A stretch of 6,044 bases of DNA from assembly GCA_031256115.1 (NCBI GenBank), contig JAIRRF010000218.1, forward strand, positions 1 through 6,044, written 5' to 3'. A model generated the notes under the pieces. That model saw only the letters and a list, made by a program, of their open reading frames with translations, had not been told where the DNA came from and did no database searches. Origin of the DNA: Treponema sp. (GTDB taxonomy: Bacteria > Spirochaetota > Spirochaetia > Treponematales > Breznakiellaceae). Positions within the stretch are counted from its first letter, which is position 1; the number at the start of each line of letters is the position of its first letter. Position numbers and translations under genes: made by a program. This document shows positions 1-6,044 of the stretch, in pieces.

Positions 1-1208
1 GGGAACAATTCGGCGGTTCAAAAATAGTCAGTGTTGTTGCCGAGTCCGAAGACAGCCTGATATTGCTCAGCCCCGCCTGTCTTGGCGCTATGGATAAGCT
101 GAACCGGCATCTTGAAGACAATGTTCCCGAAGCCGGAAAAGCCTTTGGTTTTACCGATTTAATAAAACGGATTAACCAGGTTTTTAACGCCGATGAAAGT
201 CCGGAAGGTTTGCGTACTCCGGTGGTTTTGTATAACACCGGGGAGGAGGACTTTGGTTGTGGTAATTTCGGCGCCGGTGAAGCCTGGGAGTTTGGTTTTG
301 GCGATTTTGAAAATGATCCGGTGAATCTTAATACTCCGGAGGAACATGAAATCAAACCGGAGAAAGCAGTTGTCGGTGAAGGAGCCGCTTACTACGAGAT
401 CCCCGCGGATCCTGCCAAATACGGAAAAACAACGGCGGAAGAACTGGCGGTACTGACAGCCAATTATCTTATCCTGTTGTCGGGCAGCATCGATTCCTAT
501 GCCAATGATCCTCTGGAACCGACGGCAATCAAAACTACAATACAGCTCCGTACCCTGGGGGAGTCGGATACAAACCGGGCCATGGAGGCCATATACAATT
601 TTATGGATGCAAACTTTCCCAGGGATATAAAAATTACAGTGGGAGGAAGCGCCCTGGTAGAAGCCTCTTTGAACCGCCAGGTGGTTCATTCCCAGATAAT
701 TTCGCTTTTTATTTCCCTGGCTTTGGTGTTCCTTATTATCGCCCTGACAAACCGTTCAGTGGCGGCGGGCTTTATCGGAATTGTGCCCCTTTCAATTTCC
801 ATATTAATGAACTTTGCGGTTATGGGCTTTTTGGGGATTAAACTGAATTTGGGAACTTCCATGATTGCCAGCCTTGCCGTGGGGATTGGAATTGATTATA
901 CGATCCATTATATGGAATCCTTTAAACGTGAATTACGCAATTCCCCTGTTGAGGGTCTGTCCGCCGGGGGGCAGCGTATTTTTCTGATGCGGACCTTTGC
1001 TGTTTCCGGTAAGGCAATAATAATTAATGCCCTTTCTGTAGGAGCCGGTTTTGCGGTTCTGATCTTTTCCAGATTTAATATGCTTGCGGATTTCGGCCTC
1101 CTTATCGCCATTACCATGGGGATAAGCGCCCTGGTAAGCCTTACGGTGATTCCCGCTCTTTTGTTAACCCTTAAACCGGCCTTCGCATATAAGCAAAAAA
1201 CTGGATAA
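1..1208 (+). CDS. RND/MMPL-superfamily exporter, C-terminal part (5' truncated by window edge)
   Basis: Inner-membrane, probably proton-driven exporter of the RND superfamily (MMPL-type branch). The reading frame is open from the first complete codon at position 3 to the TAA at 1206-1208, so the gene begins outside the window; the TTG at 63 is internal. About 401 residues are visible: the second periplasmic domain (about 1-230) and five hydrophobic segments near 231-249, 253-278, 286-304, 332-356 and 360-390, matching TM8-TM12 of a 12-TM RND pump. The motif GIGIDYTIHY (294-303) is the family signature in TM10; its Asp-Tyr pair corresponds to the proton-relay residues of MmpL-type pumps. FGGS near residue 3 and AMDKL near 29 also fit the family. 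Residues about 66-127 form an acidic, Gly/Phe-rich insert before the usual 'AYYEIP' segment. The next genes encode a LolA-like protein and a barrel, suggesting transport of a hydrophobic or lipidated substrate. Family call is strong; substrate unknown. Confidence 0.9.
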   Translation, partial: EQFGGSKIVSVVAESEDSLILLSPACLGAMDKLNRHLEDNVPEAGKAFGFTDLIKRINQVFNADESPEGLRTPVVLYNTGEEDFGCGNFGAGEAWEFGFGDFENDPVNLNTPEEHEIKPEKAVVGEGAAYYEIPADPAKYGKTTAEELAVLTANYLILLSGSIDSYANDPLEPTAIKTTIQLRTLGESDTNRAMEAIYNFMDANFPRDIKITVGGSALVEASLNRQVVHSQIISLFISLALVFLIIALTNRSVAAGFIGIVPLSISILMNFAVMGFLGIKLNLGTSMIASLAVGIGIDYTIHYMESFKRELRNSPVEGLSAGGQRIFLMRTFAVSGKAIIINALSVGAGFAVLIFSRFNMLADFGLLIAITMGISALVSLTVIPALLLTLKPAFAYKQKTG

Positions 1209-1233
1209 AATAAAAAAATCGTAATACTCTAAA

Positions 1234-1243
1234 AGAGGGAGGA
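1234..1243 (+). promoter_or_regulatory. Ribosome binding site of the LolA-like gene
   Basis: AGAGGGAGGA lies 5 bases before the ATG at 1249, a strong Shine-Dalgarno match that fixes the start of the LolA-like gene. It sits in the 40-base A-rich gap after the exporter gene, the only sizeable gap in the + strand cluster. Confidence 0.8.
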
Positions 1244-1248
1244 TTGCC

Positions 1249-2031
1249 ATGAAACGTTTTTGTTCTGTTGTAATTTTATTAGCAATTACCGGGGCGGTTC
1301 AGTTTTCTGCCGCCCAGGAATCTGCCCTGACCATAGTCCGCCAGTCCAGAAACCGGATCAGTGCCGACACGACCCAGACTCGTTCCAGATGGGTGATTAC
1401 CGCAAAAAACGGCTCCGTTAGTGAACGGCTTATTGACCAATATACCAAGGACGATTCTGCCGGACTATCCCGGGTGCTGCTGGAATTCCGCCAGCCTGCC
1501 AATATAGCGGGGACCCGTTTCCTCTCCATGGATACCGGGAAAGGTACCGGCAATCAATGGATCTTTCTTCCTTCTTTGGGAAAAGTCAGACGCATTGCCG
1601 CGTCGGAAGGATCGGGAAGTTTTATGGGGACCGATTTTTCATACGACGATATTGCCTCCGTCGACCGGGACGCCGATCTGGATACCCATACACTCCTAAG
1701 AGAAGAAAATCTTAACGGAAAACCATGCCATGTGATAGAATCCCGGCCGAAAAATTCTTCCTATCAATATTCAAAAATGGTACAGTGGATAGACAAATCA
1801 AATAAGGTAAGTTACAAGATCGAACTCTTTGACAAAAGAGGAACCCACATTAAAACCCTGGAAATTCTGGAGCTTAGGGATATTCAGGGTAAACTCAGCG
1901 CAGTAAAAACCAGAATGACCACCGTCGGTGGGGGGAATACCACCATAAACGTGGAGATTTTGAAATACAACGATGCTGTCCCCGAAGCGGTTTTTACCAG
2001 CTCCTATCTTGAGACCGGAAGACCGCGTTGA
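1249..2031 (+). CDS. Periplasmic LolA-like 'outer membrane lipoprotein-sorting' protein
   Basis: A 260-residue secreted protein of the LolA-like family usually annotated 'outer membrane lipoprotein-sorting protein' (LolA/LolB-type open barrel that holds acyl chains). An N-terminal signal peptide is clear: MKRF, a hydrophobic core at about 6-20, then SAAQ, with likely cleavage near residues 22-23. There is no lipobox, so it should be soluble in the periplasm. Family signatures are LLEFRQPANIAGTRFL (77-92), W104 followed by LPSLGKVRRI (107-116), and GSFMGTDFSYDD (123-134). The length is normal for the family. Only two cysteines are present (5 in the signal peptide, 160). The ATG has a strong ribosome binding site. 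The gene starts 40 bases after the RND exporter and its stop overlaps the start of the barrel gene, so it is probably the periplasmic link between them. The bound substrate is not evident, and it need not be a lipoprotein despite the family name. Confidence 0.88.
   Translation: MKRFCSVVILLAITGAVQFSAAQESALTIVRQSRNRISADTTQTRSRWVITAKNGSVSERLIDQYTKDDSAGLSRVLLEFRQPANIAGTRFLSMDTGKGTGNQWIFLPSLGKVRRIAASEGSGSFMGTDFSYDDIASVDRDADLDTHTLLREENLNGKPCHVIESRPKNSSYQYSKMVQWIDKSNKVSYKIELFDKRGTHIKTLEILELRDIQGKLSAVKTRMTTVGGGNTTINVEILKYNDAVPEAVFTSSYLETGRPR
2017..2022 (+). promoter_or_regulatory. Ribosome binding site supporting the TTG start at 2028
   Basis: GGAAGA lies 5 bases before the TTG at 2028, inside the end of the LolA-like gene. 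The alternative ATG at 2052 has no comparable purine-rich site upstream. The TTG shares bases with the preceding TGA (TTGA), which suggests translational coupling. Confidence 0.5.
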
Positions 2032-3500
2032 ACCACGCGTTTCACACCCGGATGAATCCTGCCGGGGGCTTCCGTTTTCCGCAGCTTGCTTTGCTGATGT
2101 TTTTTTTTCCGGCCTTTGTTCTGTTTTCCCAGGAAGACACAGACGGTTTCGGTTTTGGCATTGAAGCTGCGGAAAGCCCTGTTGATGCAGCCATAAAAAT
2201 AAACGGAGAAATTTCGGCCCGGCTTTTGGTTTTTACGAACGATTTCGATTCGGTTGAAAAGGTTCAGGCAATGCAATTGGGGGATATTTTTGCCGGACGG
2301 CTCAATTTTTCCGCCGCCGGAAAAACCGCCGAGGGAATCATCATTCTAAAGATCAAACCGGATGTTAACGATGTTTCGCCTGTTGCCATTGACGAAGCCT
2401 ATATCCGCCTTTTCCTGGGCCCGGTGGATCTGGAAGCGGGTTTAAGAAAACTTACCTGGGGTAGGGCGGACAGCTTCGGCCCTCTGGATGTGATTAACCC
2501 CCTGGATTTTTCGGACCTTTCTGACATGGGGGATCCCCGAAGCATTAAGCTTGCCCGGCCCATGCTTCATGCAAGCTGGAACATCGGTTCTTTTTCCAAA
2601 CTGGAGGGAGTTTTTATTCCCTGGTTTCAGGGAAACGGCTATGCCTTAAACGGCAGATGGGCGCCGGAGCAAGTTGCCGGGCTGGCGTCTTCCCTGACTG
2701 AAAAGCTGAATACAGCATTTCCATTACCGGGAATGGATACGGCGCTTAGTGCCTGGCTGGCTGGTTTTGAATTGGAAGATTACTACGACAGTACAAGTGA
2801 AACTTTACAATATGCCCAGGGGGGGCTGCGTTTTACCGCCACATTGGGTTCTTCCGATTTTGGAATTCAATACTATTTCGGGAGGATGCCCCGTCCTGCA
2901 TACACGGTTGATTTAAATGATTTTGTGGGATTATTTTCGGTGCCGCCGCTTACTATTGACCCGGCTAAAATAAATATGGATATTGATTACAACTATTACC
3001 ACCAGATCGGCATTGATTATGCCCAGGTAATTGCCGGTTTTAATCTCCGGGCAGAAGTTGGGGCTAATATAACGAGTGATTTAAAAGGGGATGACGGCGC
3101 TGTCTATAACCCCCATTTGGTGTGGTCCCTTGGATTTGACCGGGATTTGATCTGGGGAATTAACCTTAATCTTCAGGGGAACGGATTGGTCCGCTTAATG
3201 TACGATAAGATCGGCTTTGATCCTCTGGTGATCGATACAGAGGCGGGTAAAGATCGCAGTTCCACCCGGATAAGCGGAATCCTTTCCAAAAAATTCTTTC
3301 GGGATGAGCTGGAACTAAAAGCCACGGCCCTCTGGGGTATTGAAGACAGAGACTTTTTTATTATTCCGGCAATTATCTGGTCAAAGGATGATGTTACCCT
3401 GGAACTTTCCGCCGGCTTTTTTGGCGGAGACAAAACAGGGGAACTGGGGCAATACCGGGATAACAGTTATGTTAAAACTGTGTTAAGCTTGAGTTTATAG
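2028..3500 (+). CDS. Probable outer-membrane beta-barrel protein, DUF1302-like
   Basis: A 490-residue exported protein, probably an outer-membrane barrel. With the TTG start, a basic N-region is followed by a hydrophobic core (about 19-33) and likely signal cleavage near FS-Q (34-35). The mature part has many alternating hydrophobic/polar strands, frequent aromatic residues and Gly-Asp turns, no internal TM helix, and ends in LSLSL. The segment at about 122-164, with AYIRL, GPVDLEAGLRK, TWGRAD (143-148) and DVINPLDFSDL (154-164), resembles the conserved N-terminal part of DUF1302 proteins (pattern 'GRQ..WGRAD....D..NP.D'). In proteobacteria, members of that family occur beside RND pumps and periplasmic partners, as here. 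Start choice: TTG 2028 overlaps the upstream stop and has a modest ribosome binding site; ATG 2052 would give 482 residues and still keep a signal peptide. The gene ends 10 bases before the chemoreceptor. It could act as an outer-membrane channel or acceptor for the exporter's substrate. Barrel call is good; family name moderate. Confidence 0.75.
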   Translation: MNHAFHTRMNPAGGFRFPQLALLMFFFPAFVLFSQEDTDGFGFGIEAAESPVDAAIKINGEISARLLVFTNDFDSVEKVQAMQLGDIFAGRLNFSAAGKTAEGIIILKIKPDVNDVSPVAIDEAYIRLFLGPVDLEAGLRKLTWGRADSFGPLDVINPLDFSDLSDMGDPRSIKLARPMLHASWNIGSFSKLEGVFIPWFQGNGYALNGRWAPEQVAGLASSLTEKLNTAFPLPGMDTALSAWLAGFELEDYYDSTSETLQYAQGGLRFTATLGSSDFGIQYYFGRMPRPAYTVDLNDFVGLFSVPPLTIDPAKINMDIDYNYYHQIGIDYAQVIAGFNLRAEVGANITSDLKGDDGAVYNPHLVWSLGFDRDLIWGINLNLQGNGLVRLMYDKIGFDPLVIDTEAGKDRSSTRISGILSKKFFRDELELKATALWGIEDRDFFIIPAIIWSKDDVTLELSAGFFGGDKTGELGQYRDNSYVKTVLSLSL

Positions 3501-3503
3501 GAG
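3499..3503 (+). promoter_or_regulatory. Ribosome binding site of the chemoreceptor gene, overlapping the upstream stop
   Basis: AGGAG begins inside the TAG stop of the barrel gene and ends 7 bases before the ATG at 3511. The overlap leaves no room for a promoter between the two genes, which supports co-transcription of the chemoreceptor with the envelope genes unless a promoter lies inside the barrel gene. Confidence 0.75.
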
Positions 3504-3510
3504 TGATCAT

Positions 3511-4755
3511 ATGTCCCATTCTTCAAAAAAACCAGTAAAAACAGATGATATTTCCCGGCAATCCCAGCCTGATCCGGAGGCTGTCAATCAAATAAATACC
3601 CTAAAATTCGAGAACGCCCAGCTTAGGGCGATACAGTCAGCCATGCCTGATCCTTATTATGTCCGGGATATGGATTATAATGTTGTCCTTTGGCCGGATG
3701 CAATAGCCAAGCTTACCGGCTATACCGCGGAAGAAGCCAAAAAACTGAAATGTTACGATATGTTTAAGGCATGTGTCTGTCCCCCGGCAAGCCAGTGCCC
3801 AACCCAGCAATGTATTCAGGTTAAACAGTTTTTGCGGGATGTTGCTGTGGATGTTTATCACAAAAGCGGGGCCACTGTTCATACACTGGTGTCAAACGCC
3901 GGTGTATATGATGATGATGGAAATCCCATAGGCGCTGTTGAAATCGTAAAGGATAATACGGTCATTCAAAGCAGTATGAAAACCATTGGTCAAATTATTA
4001 AAAATATGGAGACCGAATCTGACGACTTGACCGATGTAATAAAAAAAGTAAACAGCATATCCGGTGCGGTACATGAAAAAGCCACCGAATCGCTGAACAG
4101 CGCTAAAACAGGAGTCCAGGCCGGTAGTAGTGTATATGAAAAATGTGAATATTCAACCAAACATGCCGACGGTATTCAAGCCAATATGCATACCATCAAT
4201 GAATCAATGAAATTATCGGTTGAAAAAATTTCCGCCCTTAAAAAGAAATCTGAAATCATAATAGAATTTGTCGGTGTTATTCAGGATATAGCCTCAAAAA
4301 CGAACCTACTTGCCATTAATGCTTCAATTGAAGCGGCCCATGCGGGGGAATCCGGCAGGGGATTTAAGGTTGTGGCGGACGGTATCAGGGAATTATCCAA
4401 AAACTCCAGTGAATCCGCCCAGTCCATTAAAAGCACCATACAGGAAATTATCGGATTGGTAAAGGAGGCGACCACTTCCCTTAATGTTACCGAAAAAGAT
4501 TTTGAAACCGGAATGGACAATGTTGACCAGCTTTTGACCCATATTAATGATATGGATATCAAGATGAAAGTGCTTTTGGAAGCATTAAACATTATTGAAA
4601 ACGCAGCGGTTACCACCTCCCAGCTGGGAGAAGAACAAAACTCAATGGTTGTTCAGGCGACAACTGATTGCAATGATTTGGGTGAAATCGCAAAAAACCT
4701 GAACGTTGAATTTGACAGGGTCTTTAAAGCTCTTCAACGCCAGGAAATGGGATAA
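3511..4755 (+). CDS. Cytoplasmic methyl-accepting chemotaxis protein with cysteine-rich PAS domain
   Basis: A 414-residue chemoreceptor that should pass a signal to CheA/CheW. There is no signal peptide or membrane helix, so it is cytoplasmic. Order: polar N-terminus (1-35); PAS domain (about 37-150, with IQSAMPDPYYVRDMDYNVV, LTGYTAEEAKKL and DDDGNPIGAVEIVKD); coiled coil; signalling hairpin at 258-303 containing ASKTNLLAINASIEAAHAGE and GRGFKVVAD; return coiled coil to the end. The two arms, each about 128 residues from the tip, suggest roughly 36 heptads. The PAS domain holds five cysteines at 81, 88, 90, 96 and 101 (C-x6-C-x-C-x5-C-x4-C), suited to metal, Fe-S or thiol chemistry; related cysteine-bearing PAS domains are known, but the ligand here is unknown. 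At the tip, Gly291 stands where most receptors have Glu ('VVADEIR'). There is no C-terminal CheR-binding pentapeptide. The start has a good ribosome binding site. It lies 10 bases after the barrel gene, probably in its operon. Confidence 0.93.
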   Translation: MSHSSKKPVKTDDISRQSQPDPEAVNQINTLKFENAQLRAIQSAMPDPYYVRDMDYNVVLWPDAIAKLTGYTAEEAKKLKCYDMFKACVCPPASQCPTQQCIQVKQFLRDVAVDVYHKSGATVHTLVSNAGVYDDDGNPIGAVEIVKDNTVIQSSMKTIGQIIKNMETESDDLTDVIKKVNSISGAVHEKATESLNSAKTGVQAGSSVYEKCEYSTKHADGIQANMHTINESMKLSVEKISALKKKSEIIIEFVGVIQDIASKTNLLAINASIEAAHAGESGRGFKVVADGIRELSKNSSESAQSIKSTIQEIIGLVKEATTSLNVTEKDFETGMDNVDQLLTHINDMDIKMKVLLEALNIIENAAVTTSQLGEEQNSMVVQATTDCNDLGEIAKNLNVEFDRVFKALQRQEMG

Positions 4756-4782
4756 AATTAATCAGGAATAGCCGGGGAATTT

Positions 4783-6044
4783 TTACAACCTTAGTCCCGA
4801 AATGTAGTCTTCTAGATCCTTTTGGGTGGATCGTACCAGGACGGCGGCCTGTTCAATATCCCGGTTAAGTCCGTCGATGTCCCTGTCCAGGGCAGTCATA
4901 CGCTGCATGTATTCCCTTCCCAGATCGCTTCCGGTACCCACGGCGTTGAGGTTTTGCCTGACCCGGTCCTGCTCGGCGATAAGCCTGGCACGCCGGGTTT
5001 CCAGTTCAGTCTGGGCCTGTTTTGCGGAATCGTTTTTTTGCCGCAGTTCCACCGCCCTGGACAGGGCCGCCCTGACATTGGCGGGCATTTCCTGGTTGGT
5101 ACTGTAGCCTAACAGGATTTCCGGCCGGAGCTGGTTCAGAACAATCCGTTCGGATACGGGGCTTTCTTCCGTAACTTTAAGGTTTATTTCGCCGTTGGCG
5201 GGAAGGTTCTGTGCAAAGCGGTAGAGGGAATCGGTTTTTTCCAGATAGTTCCTGGGCTCCGTTAAGGTAGAATTGCCCGTGATGGGGTGTTCAATAATAA
5301 GCCGCTTTACTTCGGAAGCTGTATTTTTAACTGTATAGTTCCGTTCGTGAATTTGGCGGCGGTTGATGGTCATAACTCCGTTTGCGATGGTAACTGTGCT
5401 GACCAGCCTGGTGCCGGCATTCAGGGCGGCTGTTCCGATAACGGAAAGGTCTTCCCCGTATTTTATGAATCTTTTATCGTTTTCGCCGAAAAATTCGATT
5501 AAAGCGTCTCCGGCATAACTTCCTCCGTCAAAGACCGTAATGGGGCCCGCGGGAAGTTTCATCCCCGTATTGTTGGTTAGTTCCACTGCCAGGTCCGGGT
5601 GTATGCTGCCTCCCAGGGCTCTGTTTCCCTGAAGAATCAAAGATTTAGCTGTTCCCATAGTACTGTTTACCAGGGGGATCATGGCACTCTGCCTTCGGTT
5701 AAGGGTAACAGTGTTTTTTACTGTATAGGCAAATTGGTCTCCCAGGGCGCTTCCTGCGGCGGCGCTTTGTACAGACGTCAGATTTCCTGCGGCACGACGC
5801 TCAGCCGGTTCTGCCATTCTTGACGCAGCGGGCGCTGATTGCAGTGCGTACACCATTTCCGCTTCATCATAGGCCATATCTTCCATCGCTTCTTTTCGGC
5901 GATCGTAGCCTCCGCCATAGGTATCGGCCTGGGCGCTTCCCGCAATGGCCAGGGGCAGGGTAGGCCGGTTAAAGTAATAGGGGGGATACAAATTCTGGAT
6001 AAACGAAACAGGCCGGCCGGAAACCAGGGAAAGTTCCACATTGT
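4783..6044 (-). CDS. DUF4139 domain-containing protein, C-terminal part (5' truncated by right window edge)
   Basis: A member of the DUF4139 (MuiA-like) family, function not established. The frame is open to the right edge, so the GTG at 6037-6039 is an internal Val codon; it stops at TAA 4785-4783. About 419 residues are visible. Counting from the first complete codon (6042-6040), residues 2-30 (VELSLVSGRPV, then NLYPPYYF) are the middle of DUF4139. A variable Ala/Glu/Met-rich linker (about 35-100) follows, then the second half of the domain: FAYTVKNTVTLNRRQSAMIPL (104-124), LAVELTNNTGMKLPAGPITVF (151-171), YAGDALIEFF (176-185), and KVTEESPVSERIVLNQL (289-305). Residues about 322-419 form a charged coiled coil typical of the C-terminus of bacterial members. 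The missing N-terminus usually holds DUF4140 and any signal peptide, so location cannot be judged. It converges on the chemoreceptor gene with 27 bases between stops and is therefore transcribed independently of the exporter cluster. Confidence 0.88.
   Translation of the reverse strand, partial: NVELSLVSGRPVSFIQNLYPPYYFNRPTLPLAIAGSAQADTYGGGYDRRKEAMEDMAYDEAEMVYALQSAPAASRMAEPAERRAAGNLTSVQSAAAGSALGDQFAYTVKNTVTLNRRQSAMIPLVNSTMGTAKSLILQGNRALGGSIHPDLAVELTNNTGMKLPAGPITVFDGGSYAGDALIEFFGENDKRFIKYGEDLSVIGTAALNAGTRLVSTVTIANGVMTINRRQIHERNYTVKNTASEVKRLIIEHPITGNSTLTEPRNYLEKTDSLYRFAQNLPANGEINLKVTEESPVSERIVLNQLRPEILLGYSTNQEMPANVRAALSRAVELRQKNDSAKQAQTELETRRARLIAEQDRVRQNLNAVGTGSDLGREYMQRMTALDRDIDGLNRDIEQAAVLVRSTQKDLEDYISGLRL

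Noticed and set aside
63..65. TTG as the start of the RND gene
   Set aside because: The frame is open upstream to position 3 and encodes family-like sequence (FGGS, then VSVVAESEDS), so this is an internal Leu codon of a truncated gene.
159..689. 176-residue open frame on the minus strand opposite the exporter
   Set aside because: It lies wholly within the RND coding sequence, has no family-like features, and looks like a shadow of biased codon use.
1199..1227. Possible promoter in the 40-base gap, with TAATAC at 1222-1227 as a -10 box
   Set aside because: No recognisable -35 at the right spacing, and a start site here would fall on the ribosome binding site; the gap is simply A-rich.
4754..4784. 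Bidirectional terminator between the convergent genes
   Set aside because: The only inverted repeat is six A/T pairs with an 18-base loop, too weak to call.
4822..5112. Overlapping open frames of 93-96 residues on the plus strand opposite the DUF4139 gene
   Set aside because: They are antisense to a well-supported coiled-coil coding region, lack ribosome binding sites of note, and show no recognisable domain.
6037..6039. GTG (minus strand) as the start of the DUF4139 gene
   Set aside because: The frame continues to the window edge, and the sequence at this point is already mid-domain (NVELSLVSGRP), so the codon is internal.

Overview
The window looks like chromosome from a motile, diderm (outer-membrane) bacterium with roughly balanced base composition. 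A spirochaete related to Treponema is the best guess. This rests on a cytoplasmic chemoreceptor whose signalling tip reads 'IEAAHAGE.GRGF', and on an RND exporter grouped with LolA-like and barrel-like proteins. It is an inference from protein style, not from a marker gene.

Layout. Positions 1-4755 carry four genes on the + strand, packed head to tail: (1) the 3' two-thirds or less of an RND/MMPL-type inner-membrane exporter, cut by the left edge; (2) a periplasmic LolA-like 'outer membrane lipoprotein-sorting' family protein; (3) a probable outer-membrane beta-barrel resembling the DUF1302 family, whose start codon overlaps the previous stop; (4) a soluble methyl-accepting chemotaxis protein with one cysteine-rich PAS domain. 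The gaps are 40, -4 and 10 bases, so an operon is likely. Positions 4783-6044 carry one convergent gene on the - strand, a DUF4139-family protein cut by the right edge. Only 27 bases separate the two facing stop codons.

How the genes may work together. The first three products give one component per envelope layer: inner-membrane pump, periplasmic carrier, outer-membrane barrel. That is consistent with moving a lipid, lipoprotein or other hydrophobic substrate across the envelope; the substrate cannot be read from the sequence. The chemoreceptor directly downstream could couple motility to a cytoplasmic redox, metal or ligand signal linked to that system, or it may only share the transcript. 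The DUF4139 gene is separately transcribed and its function is unknown.

There is no gene-free stretch longer than 40 bases. No RNA genes, insertion sequences, CRISPR arrays or strong terminators were seen. The window is mostly ordinary core-type sequence. The points worth a second look are the exporter/chemoreceptor operon, an acidic insert in the exporter's periplasmic domain, the cysteine cluster in the PAS domain, and a non-standard residue in the chemoreceptor tip.
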